DNA of 64,000 bases from Pedobacter sp. BMA (GCF_001027745.1 NZ_LECU01000005.1:186001-250000); one strand, 5' to 3'. Positions 46,461-55,539 are shown, counted from the stretch's first letter. Made by a program: numbers and translations. Notes: a model not told the origin generated them from the sequence alone.

Positions 46461-47210
46461 ATGAAATACTTTTTCGCCCTGGGCTTAATTTTCGGCTTCA
46501 TCAGTTTAAATGCGCAAAGTTATACGGCTGTCAGAAATGTTCCTGACGACATCATTAAGCTAAAGCCAACAGTAGCTCAGAGAACTGATACCAATCAATT
46601 ATATTTTGACGATAATGGGGTAGCGCTGAGTTATACGCAGTTTAATAAACTACTGATCAGCGGCCAGTACGTAGCTAAACCTGCTGACGAAATCACTAAC
46701 CCCAGAAGAATATCACTTAAAAAACTATCTTCCGAAGCATACGAAAAGCTTAACCATTTTATAAGGGATAATACCAGCATTCAAAATGAGCATATATCTA
46801 CAGGTAAAAAGCTTGATGTGTCAGTGCTTATCCCCCATTTCAAAGCCGCCAGATCAACCAATCAGGTTCTTGTTCAGATTTACTGGTATGCCGGATGCAA
46901 AAGCTGCGATGAATCCCTTACCCAGCTTTCTGCATTCGTAAAAGAACTTGATAACCCTAAAAACCTGTCGTTTGCCATCATCACTACTGATGATATCGCA
47001 TTGGTAAACAAAAAGCTTGCAAACAATCCAATACCCAATGCCGAAATTATCGGATCGGGAAAAACCATCGCAGATGCCTATGAAATCACCGAATTCCCTG
47101 CCTATATTGTCAGCGATAAGAGTCAGATGATTAGATATGCTGTTGCCGGTAGTTCGAGATTGACTATACCCGACCTTAAAACGGCCATCAAAACAGCTTT
47201 AAGTGAATAG
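46461..47210 (+). CDS. Exported thioredoxin-fold protein with CKSC motif
   Basis: The 249-residue protein has a signal peptide (ending in LNAQ), an N-terminal alpha/beta extension of about 115 residues and a thioredoxin domain with YWYAGCKSCDES (Cys146, Cys149) and a cis-proline in ITEFPAY. CKSC is not the CGPC of ordinary thioredoxins; it suggests a periplasmic disulfide exchange protein or a peroxidase/reductase partner. The N-terminal extension is not recognised. It is transcribed with a 71-bp gap before the hydrolase gene, so cotranscription is possible. Confidence 0.8.
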   Translation: MKYFFALGLIFGFISLNAQSYTAVRNVPDDIIKLKPTVAQRTDTNQLYFDDNGVALSYTQFNKLLISGQYVAKPADEITNPRRISLKKLSSEAYEKLNHFIRDNTSIQNEHISTGKKLDVSVLIPHFKAARSTNQVLVQIYWYAGCKSCDESLTQLSAFVKELDNPKNLSFAIITTDDIALVNKKLANNPIPNAEIIGSGKTIADAYEITEFPAYIVSDKSQMIRYAVAGSSRLTIPDLKTAIKTALSE

Positions 47211-47281
47211 CTAATCCAAATTACATCTCTTTATCACTGAAATACGTCAAGTTTGGCTATATTGTCTAAAAAACCTGCCTC

Positions 47282-48142
47282 ATGGATCAGAAAATAATTA
47301 ATCTGTACGACGAGTATACCCACAGCCAGATGGGTAGAAAAGATTTTATGAAAAAACTGGCTACGCTTGCCGGTAGTACGGCTTTAGCGATGACTATTCT
47401 CCCGCTATTAGAGAATAATTATGCCGCAGCCAGCTATGTGAATGATAAAATTGAAGTTAGCAACGTTAGCTATTCGGGTGTAGATGGAGAGATAAAAGCA
47501 GTACTTGCGAAACCTAAAGGCAAAAAAAGCCTGGGTACCGTTTTGGTTATTCATGAAAACAGAGGACTTAACCCGCACATCATTGACGTCACGAAAAGAG
47601 TCGCTGCAGAAGGATTTCTGGCTTTGGGTGTTGATGCCCTTTCGCCTCTGGGCGGTACACCTGCCGATGAGGACAAAGGCCGTGAACTAATTGGTAAACT
47701 AGATCCGGATAAAAATCTGCAGAACTATTTAAAAGGGCTTGAATACCTGAGAACCAGAAAAGATGGCAATGGAAAAGTGGGATGTGTAGGATTTTGCTGG
47801 GGAGGTGGCATGGCTAATAAACTGGCAGTAAATGATCCTAAACTTCAAGCCGCAGTAGCGTATTACGGTGCACAACCAAATGTAGCTGATGTTCCTAAAA
47901 TTAAAGCCAGTATCATGTGCCATTATGGAGGTTTGGACGAAAGAATTAATGCTGGAATCCCCGCCTACGAAAAGGCATTAAAAGAAAACAATATCGATTA
48001 TAAAATTTATATCTATGATGGTGTTAACCATGCCTTTAATAATAACACATCACCAACAAGGTATAATGAAGCGGCTGCAAAACTGGCCTGGGGAAGAACA
48101 ATTGAACTATTTAAAAAAGAACTGGCTATTTTGACCAGATAG
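47282..48142 (+). CDS. Dienelactone hydrolase-family protein
   Basis: This 286-residue alpha/beta-hydrolase has the DLH triad: Cys172 in GFCWGGG, Asp219 in GGLDERI and His250 in GVNHAF, with VIHENRGLNPHI forming the glutamate loop. An N-terminal segment before residue 50 contains MGRKDFMKKLATLAG, which resembles a twin-arginine signal but has RK instead of RR, so export is uncertain. Typical substrates of the family are lactones or esters; the true substrate is unknown. It converges on the ter cluster and ends at a shared hairpin. Confidence 0.88.
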   Translation: MDQKIINLYDEYTHSQMGRKDFMKKLATLAGSTALAMTILPLLENNYAAASYVNDKIEVSNVSYSGVDGEIKAVLAKPKGKKSLGTVLVIHENRGLNPHIIDVTKRVAAEGFLALGVDALSPLGGTPADEDKGRELIGKLDPDKNLQNYLKGLEYLRTRKDGNGKVGCVGFCWGGGMANKLAVNDPKLQAAVAYYGAQPNVADVPKIKASIMCHYGGLDERINAGIPAYEKALKENNIDYKIYIYDGVNHAFNNNTSPTRYNEAAAKLAWGRTIELFKKELAILTR

Positions 48143-48154
48143 GCGTTGATGATG

Positions 48155-48191
48155 TTTTAAAAGAGATCTGTTTTGAGCATCTCTTTTAAAA
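48155..48191. terminator. Bidirectional hairpin at the hydrolase/ter-cluster junction
   Basis: A 13-bp stem (48155-48167 with 48179-48191) surrounds an 11-base loop, with T/A runs on both sides. It serves the two convergent units and lies partly inside the last codons of the minus-strand gene. Confidence 0.75.
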
Positions 48192-49119
48192 TGTTTGACT
48201 GAACATCGAAATTGCTCAGGTGATTGAGGAAATTAACATCAGAAATTTTCTGGTAACTGTTTTCCAGTAAATGTGTGATTTCATTTGGAATAGCAGTTTT
48301 AAGGATTGCTGCACTACTCTTCAGCTTATCATTTTTGAACTGCAGCTCCTGAACAATACGCTCGCGTTCTGATAAATTAGTGGAAACATCTATTCCCTCA
48401 ATTACACTCAAATCGCAGAACAGAAAAAGATTACGGGCCGGAAAAAACAAATAATAATTATCCTCATCCAGAAACCTATAAACTTCTATCACCAGTTCAC
48501 CTGATTTTAAGCCCAGATGAAAAGCTGTCCTGAAATCGTGCTTACAAAGTTTCCCCATCAGCTTTTTTTCAATAATGGCATAACTACTGTTGTAAACTTG
48601 TTTAATGCTATAGTCGATCAGGCGGGAAAACTGGTCTGTAGTGAGGTCGAAATAAAAGTCGCTAGCGTATTTAGCGCTGAAGGCATTGATATTGCGTGAA
48701 AATGGAAAATCACTGCTTAAATCAGAAAGGACCTGATAGAGCCGCCTCAGAGATTGATTGATTTTTAACGACTGCTGCTGTTTTTCAAGATTGAAGCTTT
48801 TCTGGTCATTAAAGGATGTACCCATTTTAGCAATCAGTTCCTCATTTAAGTGGATTTCATCATAAATAAGAGACACATTTTTTTCATTGCTCTTTTTAAT
48901 TTTTTTGAGCAACGCCGTTACGCTATCGGTAAACTGGAGGTGAAAAAGATCCAGTTTTTCAATTTCGAGATCTTCATTATTGTTAAAAAGCTGGTGAATA
49001 ACCTGTGTTCTTAAATAAATTTTATAGATAATCTCTTCATCAAAAAACACAGAGAGCAGTTGCAACCTGCTGATCTCTGTGTTTGATTTCTTTAAAATAT
49101 TTAAGCGATATTCGTCCAT
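48157..49119 (-). CDS. Uncharacterised protein at the end of the ter cluster
   Basis: The 320-residue protein is soluble, Lys/Glu-rich in the first third with long predicted helices (about 60-155), then a mixed alpha/beta segment with FRTAFHLGLKSGELVIEVYRF and LFFPARNLFLFCDLS (about 195-240), and a helical tail. I do not recognise a family. It starts 2 bp after the TelA-like gene and ends the cluster, so its product probably works with TelA or the TerD proteins. There is no signal peptide. Confidence 0.8.
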   Translation of the reverse strand: MDEYRLNILKKSNTEISRLQLLSVFFDEEIIYKIYLRTQVIHQLFNNNEDLEIEKLDLFHLQFTDSVTALLKKIKKSNEKNVSLIYDEIHLNEELIAKMGTSFNDQKSFNLEKQQQSLKINQSLRRLYQVLSDLSSDFPFSRNINAFSAKYASDFYFDLTTDQFSRLIDYSIKQVYNSSYAIIEKKLMGKLCKHDFRTAFHLGLKSGELVIEVYRFLDEDNYYLFFPARNLFLFCDLSVIEGIDVSTNLSERERIVQELQFKNDKLKSSAAILKTAIPNEITHLLENSYQKISDVNFLNHLSNFDVQSNILKEMLKTDLF

Positions 49120-49121
49120 AT

Positions 49122-50222
49122 TTAATTACCCACCCGGGTCACATTCTTTTTCAGCTCGCTTTCAAGTGTTTTAAGCTCACCGTCAAGTACCCTGCGGCTT
49201 TGTTCTCCCGCTTCATGGATCTTTTTAACCTCGTTCAGCGTTTCTATCAATGAAGAGGTGGTTTGCTTCAAGGTATCCAAAGATACTACCGTTTTCTCAT
49301 TTTCTTTAGCTACATCAATGCTGTTTTGTTTCAGCATTTCTGCATTCTTTTGTAAGATTGTGTTGGTAGTATCAGAAATTTTCTTCTGCATCTCCACGTT
49401 GGCTTTCTGGCGTTGAAGGGCCACCGCAATGGTGAGCTGATTTTTCCATACGGGTATTGTGGTCGAAATAATCGACTGCGCCTTTTCTGCTATCGAAGTA
49501 TTATTATTTTGCACTACTCTGATTTGAGCCAGTGATTGCAGCATAATAAACCGTACTATTTTCATATCAGCCAGCCGCTTATCCAGCCTGCTCGTAAAAT
49601 CCCTCAGATCGGCAATTTCGTAATCCTGATAATCTGCTGGCCTTCCTTCCATTTCAGCAAGCTTAACCTGAAGCTCGTTGTATTTCAGCTGTCCGGAAAT
49701 GATCAGCTCTTCCATTTGATGAATGTAGCTCACATTGCTGTCGAACATCGTTTGTAAAGCTGTATTGTCTTTAATCGAATTCAACCTCCCTGCCTTAATT
49801 TTATTGGTGATTTTATCGATATTATTAACCACCACATCGTATTTCTGAAAGAGCTTTTTCACGTCTACAACCAAACCTTTCAGAAAAGGAATCTTCGAAA
49901 TGAAACTCTTGAAACCACTCTGCTCTAACTCGTTTACATCAATATAGTTAAGCTCAGTAAGTAGTTCGTTGATTAAACCACCCACTTCGCCACTGTTGTA
50001 AGTTCTTACAGAAGCAAGGAAATCGTTACTGTACTTCTCCATCGAATTCTGAGCTTCACTTCCATAATTCAGGATCGAGTTCACGTCAGATGGCTCGAGG
50101 GATTTAGCGATCTCCCTGTACTTCGCGGTATTTTCAGGACTAATATGTTCAACATTTACATTCCCATCTTTATCCAGTACTACCGGTGTTAAAGATGGTG
50201 TTGCATTTGGGTTCGTTTCCAT
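49122..50222 (-). CDS. TelA/KlaA-type toxic anion resistance protein
   Basis: This 366-residue helical protein matches the TelA family: a low-complexity N-terminus, then a long coiled-coil-like body with SKIPFLKGLVVDVKKLFQKY (about 110-128), MEELIISGQLKYNEL and IISTTIPVWKNQLTIAVALQRQ (about 248-270). It is cytosolic. TelA proteins occur with TerD proteins in tellurite-resistance and stress loci; their biochemical role is not settled. It starts 18 bp after the TerD gene. Confidence 0.88.
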   Translation of the reverse strand: METNPNATPSLTPVVLDKDGNVNVEHISPENTAKYREIAKSLEPSDVNSILNYGSEAQNSMEKYSNDFLASVRTYNSGEVGGLINELLTELNYIDVNELEQSGFKSFISKIPFLKGLVVDVKKLFQKYDVVVNNIDKITNKIKAGRLNSIKDNTALQTMFDSNVSYIHQMEELIISGQLKYNELQVKLAEMEGRPADYQDYEIADLRDFTSRLDKRLADMKIVRFIMLQSLAQIRVVQNNNTSIAEKAQSIISTTIPVWKNQLTIAVALQRQKANVEMQKKISDTTNTILQKNAEMLKQNSIDVAKENEKTVVSLDTLKQTTSSLIETLNEVKKIHEAGEQSRRVLDGELKTLESELKKNVTRVGN

Positions 50223-50240
50223 AGTGAATAGGTTTGCGGG

Positions 50241-50855
50241 CTACAAATAGTTTTGGGTTACTGTTTTTACAGTTTCTTCCAATTTACGGTCTTTGGTTGG
50301 TTCTCCGATGGCATTGAATTTCCACTCACCATTTTTTTTGTAGAAAACACCAAGTACCATTGAAACTGATCCTTTGAAGGCAGCTCCATTGGCAATATCA
50401 TATTTAGCAAAAACTTCATTTACACGTTTCGTAGTCCCTTCATAAATGCGGATAGAAGCAAAAGGAATGGTTCCAAAATCTTGCCCCCTGAAGCTGTTTA
50501 AAACAAATGCAACATAGCTTACGCTCGCATCCAGCTGACTAAGATCTATAGTGATGATTTCGTTATCTAGACCATCATCTCCCCCCATATCACCTGTTAA
50601 ATCATCACCACTGTGTTTTACTGATCCGTTTTTTGATTTGAGGTTACCAAAGTAAATCACTTCTGACAGCTGTTTGTTCTCATTGTAAAGTGCACAACTT
50701 GCATCTAAATCTACTGCTTCTTTGGATGAACCGAAGCCAAATAAACCTTTCTTTTCAATAGCGCCCCAGTTAATGCCTACACAAACATTTTGCAGCTTAC
50801 TACCATTATTTTTTTCAAGACTGATACGCTGTCCTTTTTCGAGATTGATTGCCAT
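50241..50855 (-). CDS. TerD-family calcium-binding stress protein
   Basis: The 204-residue protein begins MAINLEKGQRISL and has the TerD double motif: DLDAS (after KEAV) and the acidic calcium loop HSGDDLTGDMGGDDGLDNE. GQDFGTIPFASIRIY and VFYKKNGEWKF are further family blocks. TerD proteins bind calcium and belong to the tellurite/stress system. It lies 3 bp after the other TerD gene. It has an insertion, KKGLFGFGSSKE, before DLDAS that the neighbouring copy lacks. Confidence 0.93.
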   Translation of the reverse strand: MAINLEKGQRISLEKNNGSKLQNVCVGINWGAIEKKGLFGFGSSKEAVDLDASCALYNENKQLSEVIYFGNLKSKNGSVKHSGDDLTGDMGGDDGLDNEIITIDLSQLDASVSYVAFVLNSFRGQDFGTIPFASIRIYEGTTKRVNEVFAKYDIANGAAFKGSVSMVLGVFYKKNGEWKFNAIGEPTKDRKLEETVKTVTQNYL

Positions 50856-50858
50856 AAC

Positions 50859-51413
50859 TTATTGATATTTATTTAAATAATCCTGTAAACCACCTTTCAT
50901 ACCCGATCCTACTGCTTCAAACTTCCATTTGCCCTCACGTTTGTAAATCCGTCCAAATTCAACAGCAGTTTCAATTGAAAAGTCTTCTTCCAATTCGTAT
51001 TTTAAAATTACTTGGCCAGTAACTGAATCAAAAATACGGATAAACGAATTTCTCACCTGTCCAAAATTTTGCCTTCTTACGTCAGCTTCATGAATGGTTA
51101 CCACCACACATACTTCGTTTACACGACCATCAATTTTGGTTAAGTCGATTTTAATTTGTTCATCATCACCATCACCATCGCCCGTTAAGTTATCGCCGGT
51201 ATGTTCCACCGCTCCGTCAGGAGAAACCAGGTTGTTGTAAAAAACAAAATTCTCGTCTGAAACCAGCTTTTTCTGATCGTTTAAGATGAAAACCGAAGCA
51301 TCTAGATCAAATGCACTTCCTGTAGTTGAATTGTTTGTATCCCAGCCAAGGCCTATGGTGAATTTAGGTGCCTCGATATTTTCTCTTTGCCCCTTCTGTA
51401 AGTTAATAGCCAT
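50859..51413 (-). CDS. TerD-family calcium-binding stress protein
   Basis: This 184-residue protein starts MAINLQKGQRENI and has the canonical TerD features GLGWDTN, FDLDASVFIL and HTGDNLTGDGDGDDEQIKIDL, where the acidic run binds calcium. FGQVRNSFIRIFD follows. It is the standard-length member of the pair; the adjacent longer copy arose presumably by duplication and has diverged. Spacing to the phosphoribosyltransferase gene is 2 bp, so the two are cotranscribed. Confidence 0.94.
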   Translation of the reverse strand: MAINLQKGQRENIEAPKFTIGLGWDTNNSTTGSAFDLDASVFILNDQKKLVSDENFVFYNNLVSPDGAVEHTGDNLTGDGDGDDEQIKIDLTKIDGRVNEVCVVVTIHEADVRRQNFGQVRNSFIRIFDSVTGQVILKYELEEDFSIETAVEFGRIYKREGKWKFEAVGSGMKGGLQDYLNKYQ

Positions 51414-51415
51414 AT

Positions 51416-52252
51416 CTAAATTAATTTATAGTTATTGTTTTTAATGTAGTCTTTTATTGAATGTAAATTATTGGCATAAGCCTCAATGGTGTGGTAGTTG
51501 TTTCCCAGCGACAAATCATAAAGCTGATTAATAAAATCACTGCTACGGCGTTCCAGAAAGATTTTAAAACTATTTTCCTGTGTATTCAAAATGTATTTTA
51601 CAATCCTCGTGTTGAAACAGAAGTGACCACTGTCAATGATTTCCTCCAGATCGAATATTGACTTAATCTGGTGATAATTTAGGAAATTTTCGACGTTCGG
51701 ATGAATATTCTTATTGATCAGCTCTGCAAAATAAAGCATGTGTATTTCATTAGTCAGATTATATTCATTTGCCATTTTTAAAATCATTTTTTCATGGCTT
51801 CCAGTAATTCTGATATCGTCGAGAAACAATAATGTTTTGCCGCTTAAAAAATCCTTATCAATATGGAATGAATCATTACCAATCAGGCTTAAGCGTTGCT
51901 CAGCACTTAATTCGCCATAGTCTTCCTTATAGGTAATTGTCCGGTGCACCTTAGCTTCCTGAACGGATTGTGCTCCGTTTTCTACAAGCCAGCGGTTCAA
52001 CTGAGAAACGAAATAGTTTTTCATGGCAAATGTGGCTGTTGGTATAAAACTGTAAGGGCTGGATATCACAACAATCTGACCACTGATCAGGTTATCGGTT
52101 AGATAATACCTGATAAAAGCGTCGGCAAGGTTTCTCCCAAAAGTTCTGGCTACCAGATCATCGCCAAATTTAAACCTGCTGTAATCATCCGGATCAAAGC
52201 CAAAATCAGCGGTGTTTTCTATTTTATGTAAGGAAAAGGTATATGGAATCAT
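51416..52252 (-). CDS. Phosphoribosyltransferase-fold protein of the ter cluster
   Basis: The 278-residue protein has the PRPP-binding signature LLFLDDIRITGSHEK (Asp145, Asp146), the diagnostic motif of type I phosphoribosyltransferases. VISSPYSFIPTATFAM is a likely early loop. Genes of this type accompany terD loci and have been proposed to help make a nucleoside-like metabolite. It overlaps the HAD gene by 4 bp (ATGA), so translation is coupled. The base or acceptor is not known. Confidence 0.85.
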   Translation of the reverse strand: MIPYTFSLHKIENTADFGFDPDDYSRFKFGDDLVARTFGRNLADAFIRYYLTDNLISGQIVVISSPYSFIPTATFAMKNYFVSQLNRWLVENGAQSVQEAKVHRTITYKEDYGELSAEQRLSLIGNDSFHIDKDFLSGKTLLFLDDIRITGSHEKMILKMANEYNLTNEIHMLYFAELINKNIHPNVENFLNYHQIKSIFDLEEIIDSGHFCFNTRIVKYILNTQENSFKIFLERRSSDFINQLYDLSLGNNYHTIEAYANNLHSIKDYIKNNNYKLI

Positions 52253-52944
52253 GAAAGTAGCGTTAAGATAGATTGCTTGTTTGAATTAATGAGCATGCTA
52301 TTGATGCCGATGTTTTTTGCTCCCAATACATCTGCAACCGGGTTATCGCCCACGTGCATCACGTCTGAGAGTTGCAGATCAGGATGCGTTTTCCTGCAGA
52401 TACCATTCAGCATCAGCTGAAAAAAGCCGGCGCTGGGTTTCGACATCCTTACCTCATCTGAATATAGCTGGAAATCGATAAATGGTGCAATGCCCAGCTG
52501 CTGAATCACCTGACGAAGCGTATGCCCCCTGATGAAGCCCGTATTGCTTAAGATGTTAACCGTACTGCTTCGTGAATCCTGAATTTTTGCTAAAACGGGC
52601 AAACAGTTTTCGCAATATACCAGTGGCATAAATTCAAAAAACAAAGCTTCTATATCTGCGTAAATTTGTTCAAGATTAATCTCTGAAAAGGAAAAGTTGT
52701 AATCATTAATCATGCTAATCACAATCAGGTGCATTTCGTCAGCATCAACATTCTTGCCCGTTTTTTCGTTCATGGCATTTACCATTAAATCTACCCGACG
52801 GACAATTGAGCTGACTTCTTCAATAGTTTTATTTTTGCTGTTAAACTTTTCAAAGAAATACCTCGAACGTTCAAGTTTGAAAGTTGGATTGGATTTGATC
52901 AATGTTAGCCAGAGATCAAATGAGTAATGTTTGTAAAAAGCCAT
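52249..52944 (-). CDS. HAD-superfamily hydrolase of the ter cluster, atypical motif I
   Basis: The 231-residue protein shows HAD motif I as FDLWLTL (Asp10), motif II ILSNTG, motif III in RMSKPSAGFF and motif IV HVGDNPVADVLGAKNIG. Motif I has Trp12 where most phosphatases have the second aspartate that acts as acid/base; this favours a different chemistry or a dehalogenase-like or binding role. Motif IV is intact. The gene is coupled to the phosphoribosyltransferase by a 4-bp overlap and is likely to act on its product. Confidence 0.85.
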   Translation of the reverse strand: MAFYKHYSFDLWLTLIKSNPTFKLERSRYFFEKFNSKNKTIEEVSSIVRRVDLMVNAMNEKTGKNVDADEMHLIVISMINDYNFSFSEINLEQIYADIEALFFEFMPLVYCENCLPVLAKIQDSRSSTVNILSNTGFIRGHTLRQVIQQLGIAPFIDFQLYSDEVRMSKPSAGFFQLMLNGICRKTHPDLQLSDVMHVGDNPVADVLGAKNIGINSMLINSNKQSILTLLS

Positions 52945-53040
52945 TGCACTTATTCCTTATCTGTTTAAAATTCTAATATTGCCAAAATGATTCATTTATA
53001 GAAATATAGATTGTAAGTTTTTCGAAAGGTAAGCTAATCT

Positions 53041-53856
53041 TTAAGATTTATCGAGTACGTCTTCTGCCTGTTCAGCAACATGGGCATCAGTAATATGTTT
53101 TTTTGGAAAATTGAACAGCAGAGAAGTTACCACAGGAATAATAAAAATACCAACGGTAAAAATCGAAACGAAGAGATCGGTCTTTTCGCTTTCAAGTACA
53201 TGAGAAATTTCTGATTCAGGGTTAAAATGGGTAAATACAGACGCAGTAAGCTTGATTCCCAATACACCAATCACGATGAAAGCAACAGTTTCCAAAAAAG
53301 TAAACTTCTCCATCAGCTTGACAAATGCCTGTGCCACAAAGCGCATCGCCAGGATTCCGATAAATACGCCTATATAAATCAGGTAAATATTATCAGTGAA
53401 AGCTACCGCAGCAAACACATTATCGATAGAAAAGGCTAAGTCCATCACTTCTACAAGGGCTACAGTAGCCCAGAATGTCCCCACCAGGCCAACTGTCGAT
53501 TTGTATATCCAGCTTTTGCTTTTATCCAGGTCTTCTTCTTCCTCGCTTTTACCACTATTCTTTTTTCTGAAATAATCGAAGGCAAGATAAAGGAGGTACA
53601 AACCACCTAACGGTTTTAACCACCAGATTTTAACCAGCCATGCAGCAAGGAACAAACAGATACCCCTGAAAACGTATGCACCGATGATACCATATTTCAA
53701 TGCTTTATCGCGCTGGCTTTTTGGTAAATCCATCACCATAGTTGCCAATACCGCAGCATTGTCTACCGAGAGCAAACTTTCAATTACAACAAGGTTTAGA
53801 ATAATCAGTAAACCAGCCTGTATGTCATCACCAAGAACGGTATGTAAAAAATCCAT
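53041..53856 (-). CDS. TerC-family membrane protein
   Basis: This 271-residue protein has about seven or eight membrane helices and the TerC motifs LLSVDNAAVLA (about 28-38) and LAFSIDNVFAAVAF (about 141-154), whose aspartates are conserved in the family. Between them is an acidic cytosolic loop with SEEEEDLDKSKS. TerC proteins are linked to tellurite resistance and to manganese export. It heads the ter cluster 96 bp before the HAD gene. Confidence 0.93.
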   Translation of the reverse strand: MDFLHTVLGDDIQAGLLIILNLVVIESLLSVDNAAVLATMVMDLPKSQRDKALKYGIIGAYVFRGICLFLAAWLVKIWWLKPLGGLYLLYLAFDYFRKKNSGKSEEEEDLDKSKSWIYKSTVGLVGTFWATVALVEVMDLAFSIDNVFAAVAFTDNIYLIYIGVFIGILAMRFVAQAFVKLMEKFTFLETVAFIVIGVLGIKLTASVFTHFNPESEISHVLESEKTDLFVSIFTVGIFIIPVVTSLLFNFPKKHITDAHVAEQAEDVLDKS

Positions 53857-53981
53857 ATTGAGCGTATCCTTTTATATTATTAATCATTTAGCTGAGCAAA
53901 GAAACAAAATTATTTGAATCCTGAAGCTTTATTTCAATATTTAGAAACAGAAGCGTCAATACTGTTACAGGCTTATTTTTT

Positions 53982-54998
53982 TTAATTGATAACCAGCTGA
54001 TACACCGAACCTTTTTCACCAGCCAAAATGATCTGTTTACCTTTCTTCGCCTTCTGCACCGCATTAAAACTTTTATCGGAGATGTGTTTCCAGGTTTGAC
54101 CGCCATCTGTTGACATGTCTGTTCCGGAAGTGCCTGTTGCCACAAGAGTATTGGCATTAATATAGGTTACCGCAGATCTGAATCCGGCTACCGGGGTTAG
54201 TGGTTTCTGCCAGGTTTTCCCTCCATCTGCCGTTAGCAGGATGTTATTTGGATTTTCCTTATCCTTTACATAGTTTCCGCCAACCACAACGCCTTTTTTA
54301 TCGTTGAAAAAGTCGATCGAAAACGGACCTGTAGTACTCTCTCCCTGCCATATCGGACATTTATAAACCGCCCAGGTTTTGCCATAGTTAGCAGAAAAAT
54401 AAATATTAGAGACCGTCCCTCCTGTTGAAATCCATACTTTGCCCCCAGGCAGCACTTTAATAGTGGTTCCACTGGCGGCAAAGGCTGCCTCCCCTTTGTT
54501 CATAGCAGTTTTAAGGTTCGAAGATATATCCTGCCAGCTAGCTCCCCCATCCGATGTGCCAAGCAGTTGTAGCTGATCCAGGATTGGATCACCAAAGGCA
54601 ATCCCTTTATTTTTATCCCAAAAACTAAAACCATCCAGAAATATGGCAGAATCGAGATTTTTATAATGTGTTGTCCAGCTAGCTCCCCCATCTGTTGTTT
54701 TAAGAATATAGGCAGGCGATCCCGCATTCACAACTATTGCGTTTTGATTGTCGAAAGCTTCAATGTCGCGAAAATCAAGTTTTTCGTAACCCTTGGGTTT
54801 CAACCATTCCCATGTTTTTCCACCATCCAGGGTTTTACCAATTGAACCATTGCTTCCGCTTACCCATGATACCTGATCAGAGACGACTGACAATCCGCGC
54901 AAACTTGTTTTTGTATTTTCATTCAGTGGCTTGAATGAATACGATTGCGCAGCGCAAAAAAAAGGTGCCATTAAAAGGCACCAAATTACTTTTTTCAT
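53982..54998 (-). CDS. YCF48/BNR-repeat exported beta-propeller protein
   Basis: The 338-residue protein has a signal peptide (ending in FCAAQ) and at least six repeats ending in DGGxxW or the like: LDGGKTW, TDGGASW, SDGGASW, YGKTW, ADGGKTW and TDGGQTW. This is the BNR/YCF48 propeller. Members bind or help assemble membrane complexes; in non-photosynthetic bacteria the role is unknown. It starts 6 bp after the DUF2147 gene on the same strand. Confidence 0.85.
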   Translation of the reverse strand: MKKVIWCLLMAPFFCAAQSYSFKPLNENTKTSLRGLSVVSDQVSWVSGSNGSIGKTLDGGKTWEWLKPKGYEKLDFRDIEAFDNQNAIVVNAGSPAYILKTTDGGASWTTHYKNLDSAIFLDGFSFWDKNKGIAFGDPILDQLQLLGTSDGGASWQDISSNLKTAMNKGEAAFAASGTTIKVLPGGKVWISTGGTVSNIYFSANYGKTWAVYKCPIWQGESTTGPFSIDFFNDKKGVVVGGNYVKDKENPNNILLTADGGKTWQKPLTPVAGFRSAVTYINANTLVATGTSGTDMSTDGGQTWKHISDKSFNAVQKAKKGKQIILAGEKGSVYQLVIN

Positions 54999-55004
54999 AT
55001 TAAC

Positions 55005-55436
55005 TTATTTAACCCGCCTGAATGTTTCCGAGCGTCCTAATAGTGAAATCCCTACATAGCCTCTCACATTTAAAACATCGGCACCCTTCAAGGTCATATT
55101 GCAACTATAGTTTTTTCCACTTTTCGGGTCATATATCGTCCCATCTGTCCATTTACCATCTTCAAATACGAAATTCTTAAGAATTTCTAAATTGAGCAAA
55201 GGTCTCTTTTGTAAACTTGCCTCAGGGTTTTTAGCATCCAGTTTCGGCTTACCATTCAAATTAGGTTCTTTCATCCAGGCCAGTTTACCAAAATACTTAT
55301 CCCCTTTTTTATAAATTTCAATTTGTCCTTCTCCGGTAGGATTTAACCACTTACCAACGATGGCGTCTTTATTTTGTGCCATTGCCGTAAAAGACACCGC
55401 TACGAAAAGTAGCATTAAAAATGGAAGCTTTCTCAT
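55005..55436 (-). CDS. DUF2147 exported protein
   Basis: The 143-residue protein has a signal peptide ending in AMAQ, then the DUF2147 pattern: IVGKWLNPTGEGQIEIYKKGDKYFGKLAW at the start and DPKSGKNYSCNMTLKGADVLNVRGYVG near the end. This family forms small beta-barrels (lipocalin-like). The function is not known. It is cotranscribed with the YCF48 gene (6-bp gap). Confidence 0.9.
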   Translation of the reverse strand: MRKLPFLMLLFVAVSFTAMAQNKDAIVGKWLNPTGEGQIEIYKKGDKYFGKLAWMKEPNLNGKPKLDAKNPEASLQKRPLLNLEILKNFVFEDGKWTDGTIYDPKSGKNYSCNMTLKGADVLNVRGYVGISLLGRSETFRRVK

Positions 55437-55539
55437 AATTTTTTATTTTCTAGTTAGTTTTTAAATATAGCAATTTGACTTTTATATCGAAACTCTAAAT
55501 AAAGGCAAAAAGTATTAGAAAGTTTTAAGAAAGAAAAAA

